Part shown: positions 22,067 through 33,376 of the stretch, one piece after another
How the letters are laid out: each line of letters begins with the position of its first letter
Numbering within the stretch: position 1 is the first letter of the stretch
Assembly: GCA_030490835.1 (NCBI GenBank)
Contig: CM059971.1
Location: 124,590,564 to 124,654,563 of the forward strand
DNA: 64,000 nt
Reading direction: 5' to 3'
Source: Annona cherimola
Lineage: Eukaryota; Streptophyta; Magnoliopsida; Magnoliales; Annonaceae
Program-made: the position numbers and the translations under genes
Notes under the pieces: model-generated
What the model was told of the DNA's origin: nothing
Database searches by the model: none
What the model saw: only the letters and a program-made list of their open reading frames with translations

Positions 22067-22535
22067 CTAGATCCTATGTTTATTGTTTAACGAAATTCAA
22101 ATCGTCCTTAATTTCAAATGATTTCACTCAAAAATGTTTGGATTTTTGTTTTCTCTTAAACACTTCGCTCAAGCCGTTGTTTGGGCCGTCCGTCATACAC
22201 TGATTAAAATCCGACGCCGGCGACAGCAAGCGACTTGCCAGGGAATTGCATAAGATTTTCCTACGGAACCGGGAACTGCCAGTTTGAACTCCGGAGAATC
22301 CGAGAATATGTTTGCCTCTCATATACGAAAAGCTGTAGCAAGAATTTTCTCTTCCTCTCGTTTTTTGTTTTTTTTGATCTGGTAAGATTTCTAACTTGGC
22401 TATTAGTGCGTACCAACGCTTCGGCTGCGTTACAAAAAGAAGAGCATTAGTAGTCCATGAGCACGGGTGAAGTCAAGCAAGCGGGGAATTTGCATTTTAA
22501 ATCTTATGACCATGGGCACTAGTATTTTACGGGCA

Positions 22536-22803
22536 TGTTTTTATGTAGTAAAAATAAATAAATAAATAAAATCTTTTTAATTTAAAATTTTTCATTTTTC
22601 ATTTTCTTATTAACTACCATACTTATCAATCATTTTTATATAACTACTCATTTAACTAACCTCTTTATTTTAACAATTTTACCTTATTCTCTTTACTCCT
22701 TAACTTTACTTATATCATATCAATATCATTTTGTCCAAATTTAAAGACTTATATATTAAAAGCTTTTCATCGAAATTTTTTATCATTTCTCAAATGCATA
22801 CTA
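22536..22803. mobile_element. MITE, GGGTGTGTTTGG family, degenerate copy
   Basis: Right-half motifs of the family are present (AATTTAAAATTTTTCATTT, AACTACTCATTTAACTAACC, TTACTTATATCATATCA, ATCATTTCTCAAATGCA). The ends are eroded. Confidence 0.5.
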
Positions 22804-23419
22804 AATTTCAAAGTTTGTATATTAGCATTTTAAATTCTTTAAAATTTGTTCTTTGTATTTGAAACCTTAGCTTTTTATAACATAAAAAAAACCATTGTCA
22901 GTCTACGTGTAATGTCAAAAATACCTTTACTTGGAATATTCAATAATCATTATTAGAGTTGCTCCTTAATTTGAAAATTTAAGAATGTTTTCTATCACAC
23001 GAGAGGGACTGATTGAGTTACTCATGTTCTAAATTGGGTTTTTAATTTCCATATAGATGTAAGACTATTTTTAGTATTATACATGAGTTAATGGTTCTTT
23101 TTAATGTTATAAGGGGTGAGGATTTAAAATGAAAAGAATGAAACTTCAAAGGGTTTACAAGGTCAATATGTAAACTTTAAAAAGTTTAAAATGCAGATTC
23201 CCCAATAAAAGTAAGAAGCGCAAGTAAGTGATTTGCAAGATTGCAAACCCGAGAGACAGCATGTGTTTGGGCTTCTCCCAACTCAGACGCAAACACGCAG
23301 GGATATAAAGATTCTTGATGAATGATGAATGGAGATAAAAGCAAGAAACTAAATAAAGACTAACTTCATTAAACACATACTTATTAAGAAAAAGTACTTT
23401 TCCAAATCTCTTCTATTGC

Positions 23420-23830
23420 AGGGTGATGAATTTATGGCAGTAGGGTGTTGGAGACGGGATGGGGGCACCGACGTTATAAGGAGAGGCGTCAACATTGTTG
23501 GAAGGCATGAAGTGGGATCAAATTTGGGACTAGCTATAAGAGAAATGGAGAGTGACTGCTAAGTTTTAATGCCCTTGTTAAAAAATGATCAGTCAATACT
23601 CTCAAATGTGAAGCCTATTTTTTAAGGAGATCCAGATGATTTTTCACCAGGTTGCCCCTCTCCTTGAAATCCTGCTGAATGTATCAGACAACACCTCTGT
23701 ATGAATTCTATACGTTTGAATAAAAGATAGATGCACTCTTTTTTTCCATTCCATCAAGTCCTGGGAATTGGATGGGATGGTTTTTTAATGAGGCATCTTT
23801 TCTTTATTAAAAAAACTTTTTTTTTAAAAA
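23420..23830 (+). mobile_element. Retroposed insert with A-tail and 16-bp target duplication
   Basis: Flanked by AAATCTCTTCTATTGC (23404-23419) and AAATCTCTTCTACTGC (23831-23846), 15 of 16 identical. The paralogous leader in copy 1 (18361-18375) has this motif once, i.e. an empty site. The insert ends in an A-rich run directly against the duplication. Its 5' part is open for about 46 codons (GDEFMAVGCWRRDGG...) to a TAA at about 23563, and an AATAAA lies at 23719. This looks like a truncated cDNA copy of a 3' transcript end made by LINE machinery. The source gene is not recognised; a SINE is the alternative, but no A or B box is evident. Confidence 0.65.
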
Positions 23831-23940
23831 AAATCTCTTCTACTGCTCTCCTCTTACTTGGATTTCTTCGGTTCCCCCCCCCCCCCCCTCTTTTTAATTT
23901 TTACCCTCAAAACTACAAACATCTCGTGCGCGAATTGAAG

Positions 23941-25560
23941 ATGCCCCGATCCAGGATTCCCATGAGGCGCATCGAGAACCCAAAAGCGCGAAAAGTGATC
24001 TTCATGAAACGGCACGACGGGCTGGTGAAGAAGCTGAATGAGTTCGCAACGATCTGCGATGTCGATGTTTGCATAATTGCATGATCTCCTGCGGCCCGCT
24101 GCAGCTTCTTGGGCGTGATGGTTGCCAGACGTTGCCCACTGAAAAATCAAAAGCCCGCCGCTTTATCGAGTGCTTCATGGATTTCCCTGAATTGTGAATA
24201 CGAGCGAAAGCAGCAGATGGTCCATCTCTCCAAATTCCGATTCCCAAGAAACGAAGAGGAGAAGAAGATGAAAGCCCCAGCCATGTCCTTCCCAATGTGG
24301 GATCCCTGCTTGAATCACTTGTTCTAAACAGAACTCAGGAAACTGCTTTTCATGTTGGATTCGAAGCTGGCATTGGTGAACGTGCGGATCAAATTTCTCG
24401 AAAGCAAGAAAAGATTGGATTTTTAGGAGGAGGAAGAGGACAGAATTATGAGGCCATGGAACTGGAATCACTTCCCCAACTTCTACAACAGCAAAACTAC
24501 TGACGCAGCAGACATCCCCGATGTTAAATTCCCGCCGTTGCGCCTTCTTGCTTTGATCTGCCCAACCTACTTCCGAGTACTGATCCGATGAATTTTGCGA
24601 ATTGCACCACCGTCGACGGTTGTCTTGCTGCCGGCGACATGTCGGAGAGTGAAGAATTGAAGCCCGAGAAGAATTCGGAGGACTTCCAATTTCCGCAGCA
24701 GTTGCTTACGATCCCTGCTGTTTGAATCCACATGGTTCGGAGATTTGTGGATATGGCGCTGGGAATACATCAGAAGCCCGTAGCCACATTGCTCCCTGAT
24801 CGCTCCCAATTTCGAGAATGGATGCAATTTGCATCCAACAGTTCTGGGTGTTGAAAGGAGAGCCGTTGCAGCCATTGATTTCTTTATCAAACATCCTCCT
24901 CACATGATTACGTGCAAAAACCCCCCCTTCTTATTCTGAGTTGTTTTCTGATTTATTTGTCATTTATTGCAGACATGAATAGTGCAGCAGCTAGGGGTGT
25001 AAATATGATTATTCTGAACCCGAATCCGTCTGAATTATGATTTTGGGAAAAAAAGTTATATAAACCAATTTGAAAAGCGGGTTGGTTTCGTTTTAGTACT
25101 TTTCAACCCAACCCAACGTGATTTGATATATTAGTGTAAAATATAATAGATTATTAAAAATAGTCATATATTAGTACATAATGCATAAGAATTGACTAGA
25201 CATTATTGCTTTTGAAATAAGATTATTTCATAATTATATTACTATATTAGTTATAAATTGGAAGGTATTACTACAAAAAAGATTAATTTTTATTTTTATA
25301 TAAAATTATACTTTAAAATAGATCTAATTAAGCAAAATATTTTTCAATATTATATATTTACTAATTTGATTTCTAACCCGAACTGAATTGATTTATATAA
25401 GGTTAAAATAGGATTGTGTTAAGGTGTAAAAAATAAAGTTGAAAGTAATGTTGTGTTGAGATTTTATAAGGTAGGTTAAGATTATGATTACTTTAACGAG
25501 AGTCAACCTTACCTGATTTATACCCCAGCACCAGCCGACAGAGACATTTGCATGCAACTC
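23941..25560 (+). pseudogene. M-gamma MADS-box pseudogene, paralogue of the gene at 18461
   Basis: The first 47 codons still read as a MADS domain (RRIENPKARKVIFMKRHDGL, ICDVDVCII), then a small insertion shifts the frame into TGA near 24082. Homology continues in all frames to the end of exon 1: ERKQQMVHLSKFRFPRNEE, then a stop in place of S after NHLF; LRKLLFMLDSKLALVN, then a stop in LDF*EE; HFPNFYNSKTTDAADIPDV. Exon 2 (24971 on) is split by a hAT MITE at 24992-25527 and resumes at 25528 (CAGCCGACAGAGACATTTGC). Exon 3 is absent. At least three disabling changes. It could be transcribed but cannot make the full protein. Confidence 0.9.
24992..25527. mobile_element. hAT-type MITE inserted in exon 2 of the MADS pseudogene
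   Basis: 536 bp with termini TAGGGGTGTAAAT and ATTTATACCCCA (imperfect inverted repeats). It is flanked by GCAGCAGC (24984-24991) and GCACCAGC (25528-25535), an 8-bp target duplication with one difference, as expected of hAT elements. The intact gene shows the empty site (GTGCAGCAGCCGACGG). The interior is AT-rich and non-coding. Confidence 0.8.
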
Positions 25561-25764
25561 GAATGTTTGTTAGAGAGGAGACTCTTTCTCCATCTAACAT
25601 ACAAGAGTAAACTTTTTTAAATTTTAATGTGCATTTTTCAAAATCCACTTTAGCAACTCATACACATTTTAAATATTTTCTTACATATTTTAAAAGAGTA
25701 TTGATCTTCTCGCATCGACTATTTGAGTCCAATCCAAAAACATATATGTATATATATATTTTAA

Positions 25765-26010
25765 TTTTTTTTTATAAACATGTTAATCTAGTTATATTTA
25801 ATCTATAAACCAAGTTTTATCATTTTTGAATATGTGTAAATATTTATTTTGGATTTTTAAATATAAAGGTATTTAAGTCATTTTAAATTATTTCAAATGG
25901 CTTAAATAGTATTTTATTTAAAAATATAAAATAAATAAATATACGTATCTAAAAATGATAAAACTTGATTTATAGATTAAATATAACTAGATTAACATTT
26001 TATAAAAAAA
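25765..26010. repeat. AT-rich foldback element (third MITE-like family)
   Basis: The left arm (GTTAATCTAGTTATATTTAATC, AAGTTTTATCATTTTTGAATA) returns as its complement on the right (CTAAAAATGATAAAACTTG, GATTAAATATAACTAGATTAAC). Arms are about 70 bp and nearly perfect. Relatives are at 56068-56345, 57266-57570 and 62595-62880, with half a copy near 17800-17945. Private to duplication copy 2. Confidence 0.65.
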
Positions 26011-26467
26011 AATTTCAAAAAAACAAAAAATCGGTCGACCAGTCTAAAATGATCAGCCGGCATTTTAAAAATCCAATTTGGCAATAGAAACATGATTTTC
26101 GTTACTGTGATAAAAAATGATGAAATTTTATCAACAAAATTAGAATAGGACCAAAATAGGGTGAAACTATTGCAATGTTCATTATTGTTCAATGGTATTG
26201 ACACCACCATATAAGAATTTGACATAAAATATTTCCTTCAAATGAAAACCGTGTGATCTGGCTGATTGCATCAAATTCTCACAGAAGACCTGCGGAAATT
26301 GGGACACTTCAAAAAAATCAAAATCCGACGGAATATACGTATGGGATTCTGTGCCGGTGATAAAATTTCTGGATATAGGTCAAAAGTATAACTTATAAGC
26401 TCTGTCAAAAAGGGCAAAAAAAAAAGAAAGAAAAAAAGTTATAACTTATAAGCGCAAACTTGTGGTA

Positions 26468-26837
26468 GAACAGAAGACGTGTTGACATAATCCAGGCCAT
26501 TCTAACAGAGTGCTTGAGCTCATTTGGTAACATGCTTATTTGTAGAAATCAGAGGATGGTGATGGTCATCAGCCGAAAATAAGTTCGGTGTCTGTAGAAC
26601 AGAAGACGTGTTGAGTAATCCAGGCCATTCGTGGGTGGATGGACCGTTACATGCCATGGACTATCGAAGAACAGAAGACGTGTTGAGTAATCCAGGCCAT
26701 TCGTGGGTGGATGGACCGTTACATGCCATGGACTATTGATTTTATTTTTAAACACCGGACTTATTTTCGGCTGACCATCACCATCCTCTGGTTTCTACAA
26801 ATAAGCATGTTACCAAATGATCTCAAGCACGCTGTTG
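26468..26837. repeat. Foldback repeat enclosing two 72-bp tandem units
   Basis: Inverted arms of about 86 bp at 26502-26590 and 26751-26837 (GAGGATGGTGATGGTCATCAGC and its near-exact complement GCTGACCATCACCATCCTC). Inside lie two 72-bp direct units, 26597-26668 and 26669-26740, with the identical core GAACAGAAGACGTGTTGAGT. A partial third unit (26468-26502) sits just outside the left arm. Non-coding; the short open frames across it are by-products. Confidence 0.85.
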
Positions 26838-29180
26838 GAAGCGCCGACAGACTGTTCTGCCAATATCTATCCTTGTATTGATCCCCACCCTTGTATTGAT
26901 GGCCCTTAAAGACACGTTCGACCAATCAAAAGAAAAAAAAAAAAGTGCACGTGCGGTAACGTGCATCCATGGTTTTCCATGATTTTAATCTCTCTTCAAC
27001 ACATTTTCTCATAAATAATTTTAAATCTTAATAATCTAAAACATTAATTTTTCTTCAACTTCATTTTTATACTGCAATCATTTTTTTCCCGAATTATCCT
27101 GTTTATTTTAAATTTACCACATCAAATCATATCAATTTTCTTTCTTGCTTCACGCGCTAACCCAAAATCCCAACAAAATTCATGTTCCCAAATGCCACCC
27201 AAGTCGAACATTGCACACCCACCCTATGACACGCACACACACACTCTCTCTCCACACAGCTGGTGTAATGGGCACAACCTCCCGCGTGTTTACAAACAGG
27301 GGCCTTGAAACAGTGCCCACACTATTCTTATCCGCTTCCAAACTTAAGGGCCATTACATGACCATATCAGATCATGAGAACTGTGAAATAATTACTGGTA
27401 AGAGAACTTCAGTCGGGGCCGGAAGACAATTTTTTTAAAAAGGAAATACACCATATGAACTGTAAAAAATTGCAACTGCATCCATTTCATTCATGACCTG
27501 GGGCTGGTGATGACTGCCATAGGAATCAAAGAAGTGTCCAGGTCCTATGAAACTCAACGCAGAGTCTTCATCGATTGCTTGATCTGTCAAGCCAAGAGCA
27601 ACCCACATTGACCGGACGCAAAAAATCTCCAAGGAAACCCAAATCATTCTAGAGATCTCTTTCCAGATTCGATCCCATAAATATACACCCAAAAATTCCT
27701 AATATAACTCTTCAACATTAAAACATCTTTCCTTCCAATGTATCAATTCCATAAGCAAAATTGCAATTCTAATTTGTGATACGCCGAAGAGATTTAGAAT
27801 AAGCCAAACTCTTTGAGCACTGCATCTAGCCTGTGTATAGAATATGAACAAAGAAGGTGTCGATTTCCATTTTGGTTTGGACATAGCCTCTGTAGAGTGT
27901 AATTGACACTGCTTGAAGCATTGAAATTAGGTATTCCTTGTGGCTGCTCAGTGAACCACCCAACCGGTAAAAGATAAATAACAAATAACAAAATTTGACA
28001 TGAAATAACAATACAAGATACCGAAACCATTTGCACCAGCCTATTCATATTCTGATCAAGGTATTGCGTGCTAGTTATCAGTTGAGACTAAGAACCCTAC
28101 CGGGTTTATGAGACCTAGATTCAGTTGTGAACTGGATAGGACGAACCCTTCTATTGATTCTTTGTACGTTAAACCAATAGCTATAATCAGCTCTTCTGCA
28201 GGGAAGCAACCTCTGCACCAAAGTTGAAACCCTGAAGTTTTTAACGCTTATTTTCAGGCATGCATACTGGAAACTGTCTGTTGGCATCAGGATTCAATTC
28301 ATTATTGTGATAGACCTAAATGACACTTCCACAAGTTCAGGAGACTATGGCAGGTGAAACCTCTTGGGGAAGTTGTCTAGCAAACTATAGACTTTCATGG
28401 TTTTAGGATTTCTTTCTTTCACAAAATTTTGACATTCAGTTTGGATACCAGAGGTGTTATATACTTATATGCCTGACCGTAGAATAACAAAAAACGAAGT
28501 TTCTATTTTGTCGGCTAAGAAAGATTATACATGGACCTATCCAAATGAAGTCCATTCATCACTGAATAAAAAAAGACTTGAACAAACATTATATGAACTT
28601 AACTTTCATTGTTCAATTTCAACTGTGCAATAAATATCCAGCTATCCACCCTTGAGAAACAACATCCGTGCAAGTCTCATCAAATCCTTGTTTCTCTTTC
28701 TAGACACAAAACGTCATCCCAGATTCATATTCCTTCTTCCAAATCCTCTCTCCCATCACAAAAATCAGGATCGTAGGTATAATTCCAGATAGATTTACTT
28801 GCCCAAAGTTGTCTTTTGACCTATTACCGAGGAAGTCCATGTGTCCACTGCAATTCATGGTCCCATTTCTGCACATCCAAAACTAAAGACGATGACAGCA
28901 ATCTGATACAACTACGGTTTGTAATATGACCTAGACAAATCCAGGTCATACCACAACCCCGCCTAAAAGCATCTGTGAAAGCGTTCAATTAACATTCCAA
29001 GCAGCAATAGGAAATGCCAATCAAAACTAATTCCACGGACCTCGATTTTCACAAAGAAACCAACTTGGTTTCACAAAAATCGTAAATGAGAGTATAGTGC
29101 ATTTATTGCTTTCATTGCACGATTAATGATCCAGTTTTTATTCTATTTGGGCACCCCTCGATTAATCTGAAGTCAACAAT
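26838..29180. other. Intergenic; no gene supported
   Basis: Several short minus-strand open frames lie between 27435 and 28287, but none has a recognisable domain, a plausible signal peptide or joining splice sites. 26,980-27,140 is T/A-rich and MITE-like. 27,236-27,252 has short AC and CT runs. 28,300-29,180 would be downstream of PEX7. Confidence 0.5.
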
Positions 29181-29186
29181 TTTATT
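29181..29186 (-). terminator. Candidate polyadenylation signal of PEX7
   Basis: AATAAA on the minus strand about 65 bp after the PEX7 stop. A second AATAAA lies at about 29102-29107. Typical plant near-upstream element; position only, not proven use. Confidence 0.4.
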
Positions 29187-29251
29187 CACGCATGTAAAGA
29201 AAAGGTCCGGAGATATATACCCATACACAAGAAGCCCAGCTGCAACAACAA

Positions 29252-30211
29252 TCACAATGCTCTAGGATCCGTTCCGTGCTGCCACACATACACCAGCTCG
29301 TCCCAACCTGCGCTCGCCAGCAGCCCTTCAACAAGCACACTCATATCTATTCCGACCACAAACTCTGTGTGATGATCATACCTCCCAATCAGCGAGTCTT
29401 CAATCCGGTAATCCCACATACACACCGTCATATCATAAGAACAGGACAGGAGCACGCTTTCCCTGTGCGGTGAGAACCTGATTCTCCTCACGGCATATCG
29501 ATGGCCATTGAGAACCGCAACAGGGGCACGGATGCTGCGTATATCCCAAACCCTAATGCTCTTGTCGACTGATGAAGTGGCAATGCAGCATTCATCGTAC
29601 TTGTTCCAGTCACAGGAGAGAATTTCATAGTCATGGGCGGGGATGAACATCGTCGACGCCGGTTCGCGGACATCCCACACGCGGACGGTGCAATCGCCGG
29701 ACGCAGAAGCAAACACATCGCCGTGGCGGGGATTCCAGACGGAGGAGTAGACGCAGTAGGCGTGCTCCTTGAACGTGCGGACACTGGCGGGCCGGTCAAC
29801 GGTCCATAGCTTGACGGTGTCGTCCCAGGAGGCGGAGAGGAAGGAATCGCGACGGACGGGGTTGTAATCGACGCACTGAATCTCGCGGGAATGCTCATGG
29901 AGGGATCTGATGGGGTTGGCAGTGGGGGGGACGGCGACGTCGTAGATCTTAAGGGAGCCATCGGCGACGGCGGCGATGAGGAGGTTGTCGTTGGACTCGG
30001 ACCAGGCGGTATCGTAAACGCCGTCGGCGGTGTCGAAGGAAATGGGGTTGGCGATGGCGGCGGCGGCGCCGGAGGGAGGCATGTCGAGGACGTGGAGGCG
30101 GCCGTTGCCGAGGATGCCGAAATTCTGCGCGGTGGCCAAGGCGAGGCGGGTTTCGTAGAAGGGGCTAAATTTTACGGAGTAGCCATTGAAGGGGGCTTTG
30201 AAAAATGGCAT
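29252..30211 (-). CDS. PEX7: Peroxin-7, peroxisomal PTS2 import receptor (WD40 protein)
   Basis: Soluble receptor that binds the N-terminal PTS2 signal of cargo in the cytosol and, with PEX5, delivers it to the peroxisome. The 319-aa single-exon frame is full length for plant PEX7. It begins with the conserved MPFFKAPFNGYSVKFSPFYE and ends ELVYVWQHGTDPRAL. WD40 blades are visible as repeated GH/WD units: GSLKIYD (near 85), SWDDTVKLW (near 129), SGDCTVRVWD (near 172), SSVDKSIRVWD (near 216), CSYDMTVCMWD (near 259), ending with AGWDELVYVW. Also present are YNPVRRDSFLSASWDDTVKLW-like and HHTEFVVGIDMSVLVEGL blocks known from the Arabidopsis protein. No frameshift or missing blade. GC content is much higher than the flanks, as expected of an intronless coding gene. 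The probable 5' leader contains a GA tract. Long frames on the other strand are shadows. Confidence 0.97.
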   Translation of the reverse strand: MPFFKAPFNGYSVKFSPFYETRLALATAQNFGILGNGRLHVLDMPPSGAAAAIANPISFDTADGVYDTAWSESNDNLLIAAVADGSLKIYDVAVPPTANPIRSLHEHSREIQCVDYNPVRRDSFLSASWDDTVKLWTVDRPASVRTFKEHAYCVYSSVWNPRHGDVFASASGDCTVRVWDVREPASTMFIPAHDYEILSCDWNKYDECCIATSSVDKSIRVWDIRSIRAPVAVLNGHRYAVRRIRFSPHRESVLLSCSYDMTVCMWDYRIEDSLIGRYDHHTEFVVGIDMSVLVEGLLASAGWDELVYVWQHGTDPRAL

Positions 30212-30256
30212 CTTTGGGCTTTCGCTTGAGATTTTGGGGATTGTAGGGATTTTGAC

Positions 30257-30280
30257 GAGACAGAGAGAGAGAGAGAGAGA
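30257..30280. repeat. (GA)n microsatellite in the PEX7 5' leader
   Basis: Twelve GA units about 50-70 bp upstream of the PEX7 start; on the coding strand it reads as a CT tract, a common plant leader element. Confidence 0.8.
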
Positions 30281-30299
30281 TTGAAGTGCGAAGAGCTGC

Positions 30300-33200
30300 T
30301 GCAGCAGCAGCTATAAGCTATTAGGTGATAACCATAGCTTGCTTGCCATGTCTGTCGTGTTCTGGAATTGGTTGAGATGTGTGGGCTGGACGGTTGCAGT
30401 TAGATCGGCCTCATCGAAGAGATGGATGTATTTCGACACTGTTGTGGATTGGATTTGGATTTTGGATCCGTCAGTCTCTCCTTCTCGCGGGTCCCTACTG
30501 CTGCGTCTGTTCGATGGGAAACTACCTGGTGGGCTTACAAATCCGCACACTGACCTACGATTGAAATCTCATTCAATTTCAGCCCAGCAACGATTTTTGT
30601 CAGCATCCATGTCATTTTTGGGATGAATTAATGATTGTGGAGGTTTTGAAAAATGGGTAATCTCCCACTTGTTACTTCGTTAAGCACCCTTGCATTTTAT
30701 ATCTGAAAAATATATTTTTTAAAACTTAACCATCTACAATAGTCTTCTATACGCATCTTTTCATGATACTATTAGAAGCTTATAGGTATACTATTAAAAA
30801 GCTAAGTGTAGTCTAATTAGGACATAACCATATAGGCAATGGGCAAAGAATGGCTTGGATAAATGCCTCAGGCTCATGTCAACGTTGCTCATTTTCCACA
30901 TGGTTAATTTGAAAATTTACTTCTTGGATTGGTTGTCTAACTTCCAAAGATTACTTTAACCATATTAGCGTTGGAAATCAAAAGAAAAAAAAAAAAAAAC
31001 AAAAATCGGAAAAGAAAAAAAGGATAGCCAGCTGGGAAAACCCCATGTCAGGGTTGGAAAAAAAAATTAAGTCACTGACTGAAGACTATTGTCGCCGGTC
31101 TTTCAATAAGTCACTGAAAGATTTTTTCCCCCTCTAAAAATGCATAAGCGATTGGAATTGGCATTACAACAGACTTCAACAAAAGTTGCGCTAAAGGGCT
31201 TTTAAAGCTTGTAACAATTCATACATGTTAATAAGTTTTAATAGCCTTTGATTGAATTTGGTAAACCTTATACAAAAATCTTGTTAAAATTTATTGACTC
31301 CTACAAGATAATGACAGATTTTAATAACTTTGATAAAAGTTATTTTAAAGTTTATGAAGCCTATTGAAAATATATAACATTTATTGAACTTTAATAGAAT
31401 TCTACGAATTCGAACAGAGTTTATTGAACTTCTATGCAATCTATGAACTTTAATGAACATGAACAAATTTAATAAAAATTTATGAAAAGAAAATGAGGTT
31501 AGCCCTTGATGATCTAATCATCTTGAGCCATATACCTATGGTCCCATGAGAGCCCGACGTAGGGCTATGTCCATGGTCTCCAGGGTTGGTTTTGGTGAGT
31601 TGCCAAACTCTCTTCCCTCCCACTTGGCAGTTGGCACTCGTTCCTGACTCCACCGGGATAATGTAAACCATATTAATGATTTGGATACATGAACCCAAAG
31701 CTTTTGGAATAAGACAGTGGTGATAAGGACGACGTGGTCCTCTCAAGGTGGGAAGAGCTATAGACCCATCGTCCACATCACTCAAAAGTCTCAAAGCACA
31801 AGGCCCTACCAACAACCAACATTAGAAATGCATTGAACAATAATAAGAACAAATAAGAAAATGGTGGCATTCTCACCCCCGGCCTCCCACTTCAGGCTCT
31901 ATAGCAAGGAAAGCGATGAGTCGGTTCCCACGGCGTAGGAAGGGGGAATGAACGAGATGCAACTTTCACGAAGAATCATGCATGCGACCATCCATGGCTA
32001 TTCAAAACAGGGGTCCGAAAGTTGAAATTTGGGCTTACAAGCACACAAACCTGGAAAAATTTTTGGGCACCAACCAAACATGAAGTCAAACAGGAATATT
32101 TGGCCGGAAATCGACACTTGGATGGCTAGCAAAGGATGCTAAGCTATGCTCGATGTCTACCACTGCCGTCCGAGACTGTAAAATGCTTTTTAGTTTGCGT
32201 GTTTCATATGGCTGTTTCCAAGGCCGCCCGCTGCGTTTGACTCCCCCGTATCTCGCGTTTCGCCTGCTCTCCGTTTAACACCATTTAAGAGTTGGAAAAA
32301 ACATAGATCGTCTCTCGATGCGCGCTCCATGTTTATGCTTTGCAGACAAGCCTAACCCTACTTAAGGTGACGTTTGGCATGATAAACGCGTGGAAAAGCA
32401 TGTGTTATACATTCTCTGCAAATGATTTAACAATTCAATAATCTTGTTGTCAATTTTACTCATGTTTTTCATTAATTTTCCTTTCAATTAATTAATTAAT
32501 TTTCCATTCAATTAATTAATTAATTTTAATTTTATCTCTATTATTTCACATCTATCGTATAATTTTTAAAATATTTAATTTTCTATTCCTCATCGTTCCC
32601 TAAAATTCCAAAATTTATCTTACTAAACTTTCCCTCATATTCATACAAACAGCAGTTGCAACATTCTAAATTAATGACACAGAAACGCTTATACGGTAGG
32701 TAGTTATGAATGATGATCACCGTCTTGCGGCTAATGGCTGGTTATTAAAATTAATGGTGCGCCAAGTCACATTTGTTAACGTCCGAATAAATATCAAGCA
32801 TTTAATATTGTTTTACTAGTGCGGTTTTTCAGTTACGCTCTCATCGTTTTAGTTAGGTCAGCAATTTTAGCGCTTTGAGCGCCATGTGGAATTAGGAACG
32901 CTGCACTGGATCTTTTAAACGGTGGAGGACTAACTTAGGTGTCGCATTTTCATTGGCGTCTAATTTCCCCAAATCGAAATGCTATCGCGGGATCCTCTTC
33001 ATCTTTCACCAATCATTCACGCGCACTTCTAGTTATGCTAGTGAAAAAGATTCACAGAAGATCCAAGCCGTTCAAGTGTCTTGGTCCACTTTCTTTGGCA
33101 GAAAAAAGAGAAATTGGACTTAATATAAAGTGACGTAATTAATAGAAGATTCTGATAATCATCGAATGGAAAAGGATGCTGAAGTTTATATTGACAGACT

Positions 33201-33365
33201 TTGAACGAGACGATCTTTTGGGGTGCCACCACCCGCATGGTTTAAGAAGATCAACGGTTTAGATTACTTGCAAGTTTGTGAGGGCTGATAACGCTCATTT
33301 CATTTGCGAATGACTAACGCCCCGCATCTGATGGAAATAAATCAGATGCACCTGCCTCCGCCAAC
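30300..33365. other. Intergenic between PEX7 and the small peptide gene; no gene
   Basis: The first 300 bp are the likely PEX7 promoter. 31,200-31,490 is AT-rich with reiterated GAACTTTAATGAA / TTTATTGAACTT phrases. 31,490-31,820 is a more GC-rich block with one 111-codon minus frame of no recognisable family. 32,365-32,650 is T-rich, starts GACGTTTGGC and contains two AATTAATTAATTTT runs; it looks like a decayed MITE. Confidence 0.5.
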
Positions 33366-33368
33366 TTG

Positions 33369-33376
33369 TATATAAA
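33369..33376 (+). promoter_or_regulatory. TATA box of the small secreted-peptide gene
   Basis: TATATAAA 116 bp before the chosen ATG at 33492, leaving a leader of about 80-90 bases rich in C and T. The match and the spacing support the start choice. Confidence 0.65.

Larger units (their letters stand above)
21380..26480 (+). repeat. Segmental tandem duplication, copy 2 (carries the MADS pseudogene)
   Basis: Same landmark order as 15,411-21,300. Private changes: loss of the interval equivalent to 19,870-20,900, a retroposed insert at 23420-23830, a hAT MITE at 24992-25527, a foldback element at 25765-26010, and a MITE half at 22536-22803. The promoter-proximal block (23,240-23,410) is still recognisable (AGACGCAAACACGCAGGGAT against AGACGCAAACGCGCAAGGAT). 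Confidence 0.8.

Noticed and set aside
27435..28287. Cluster of minus-strand frames of 60-85 codons downstream of PEX7
   Set aside because: Considered as exons of an unknown gene, but no splice chain joins them and no family is recognisable.
29488..30229. Long frames on both strands overlapping PEX7
   Set aside because: Composition shadows of the high-GC PEX7 coding region.
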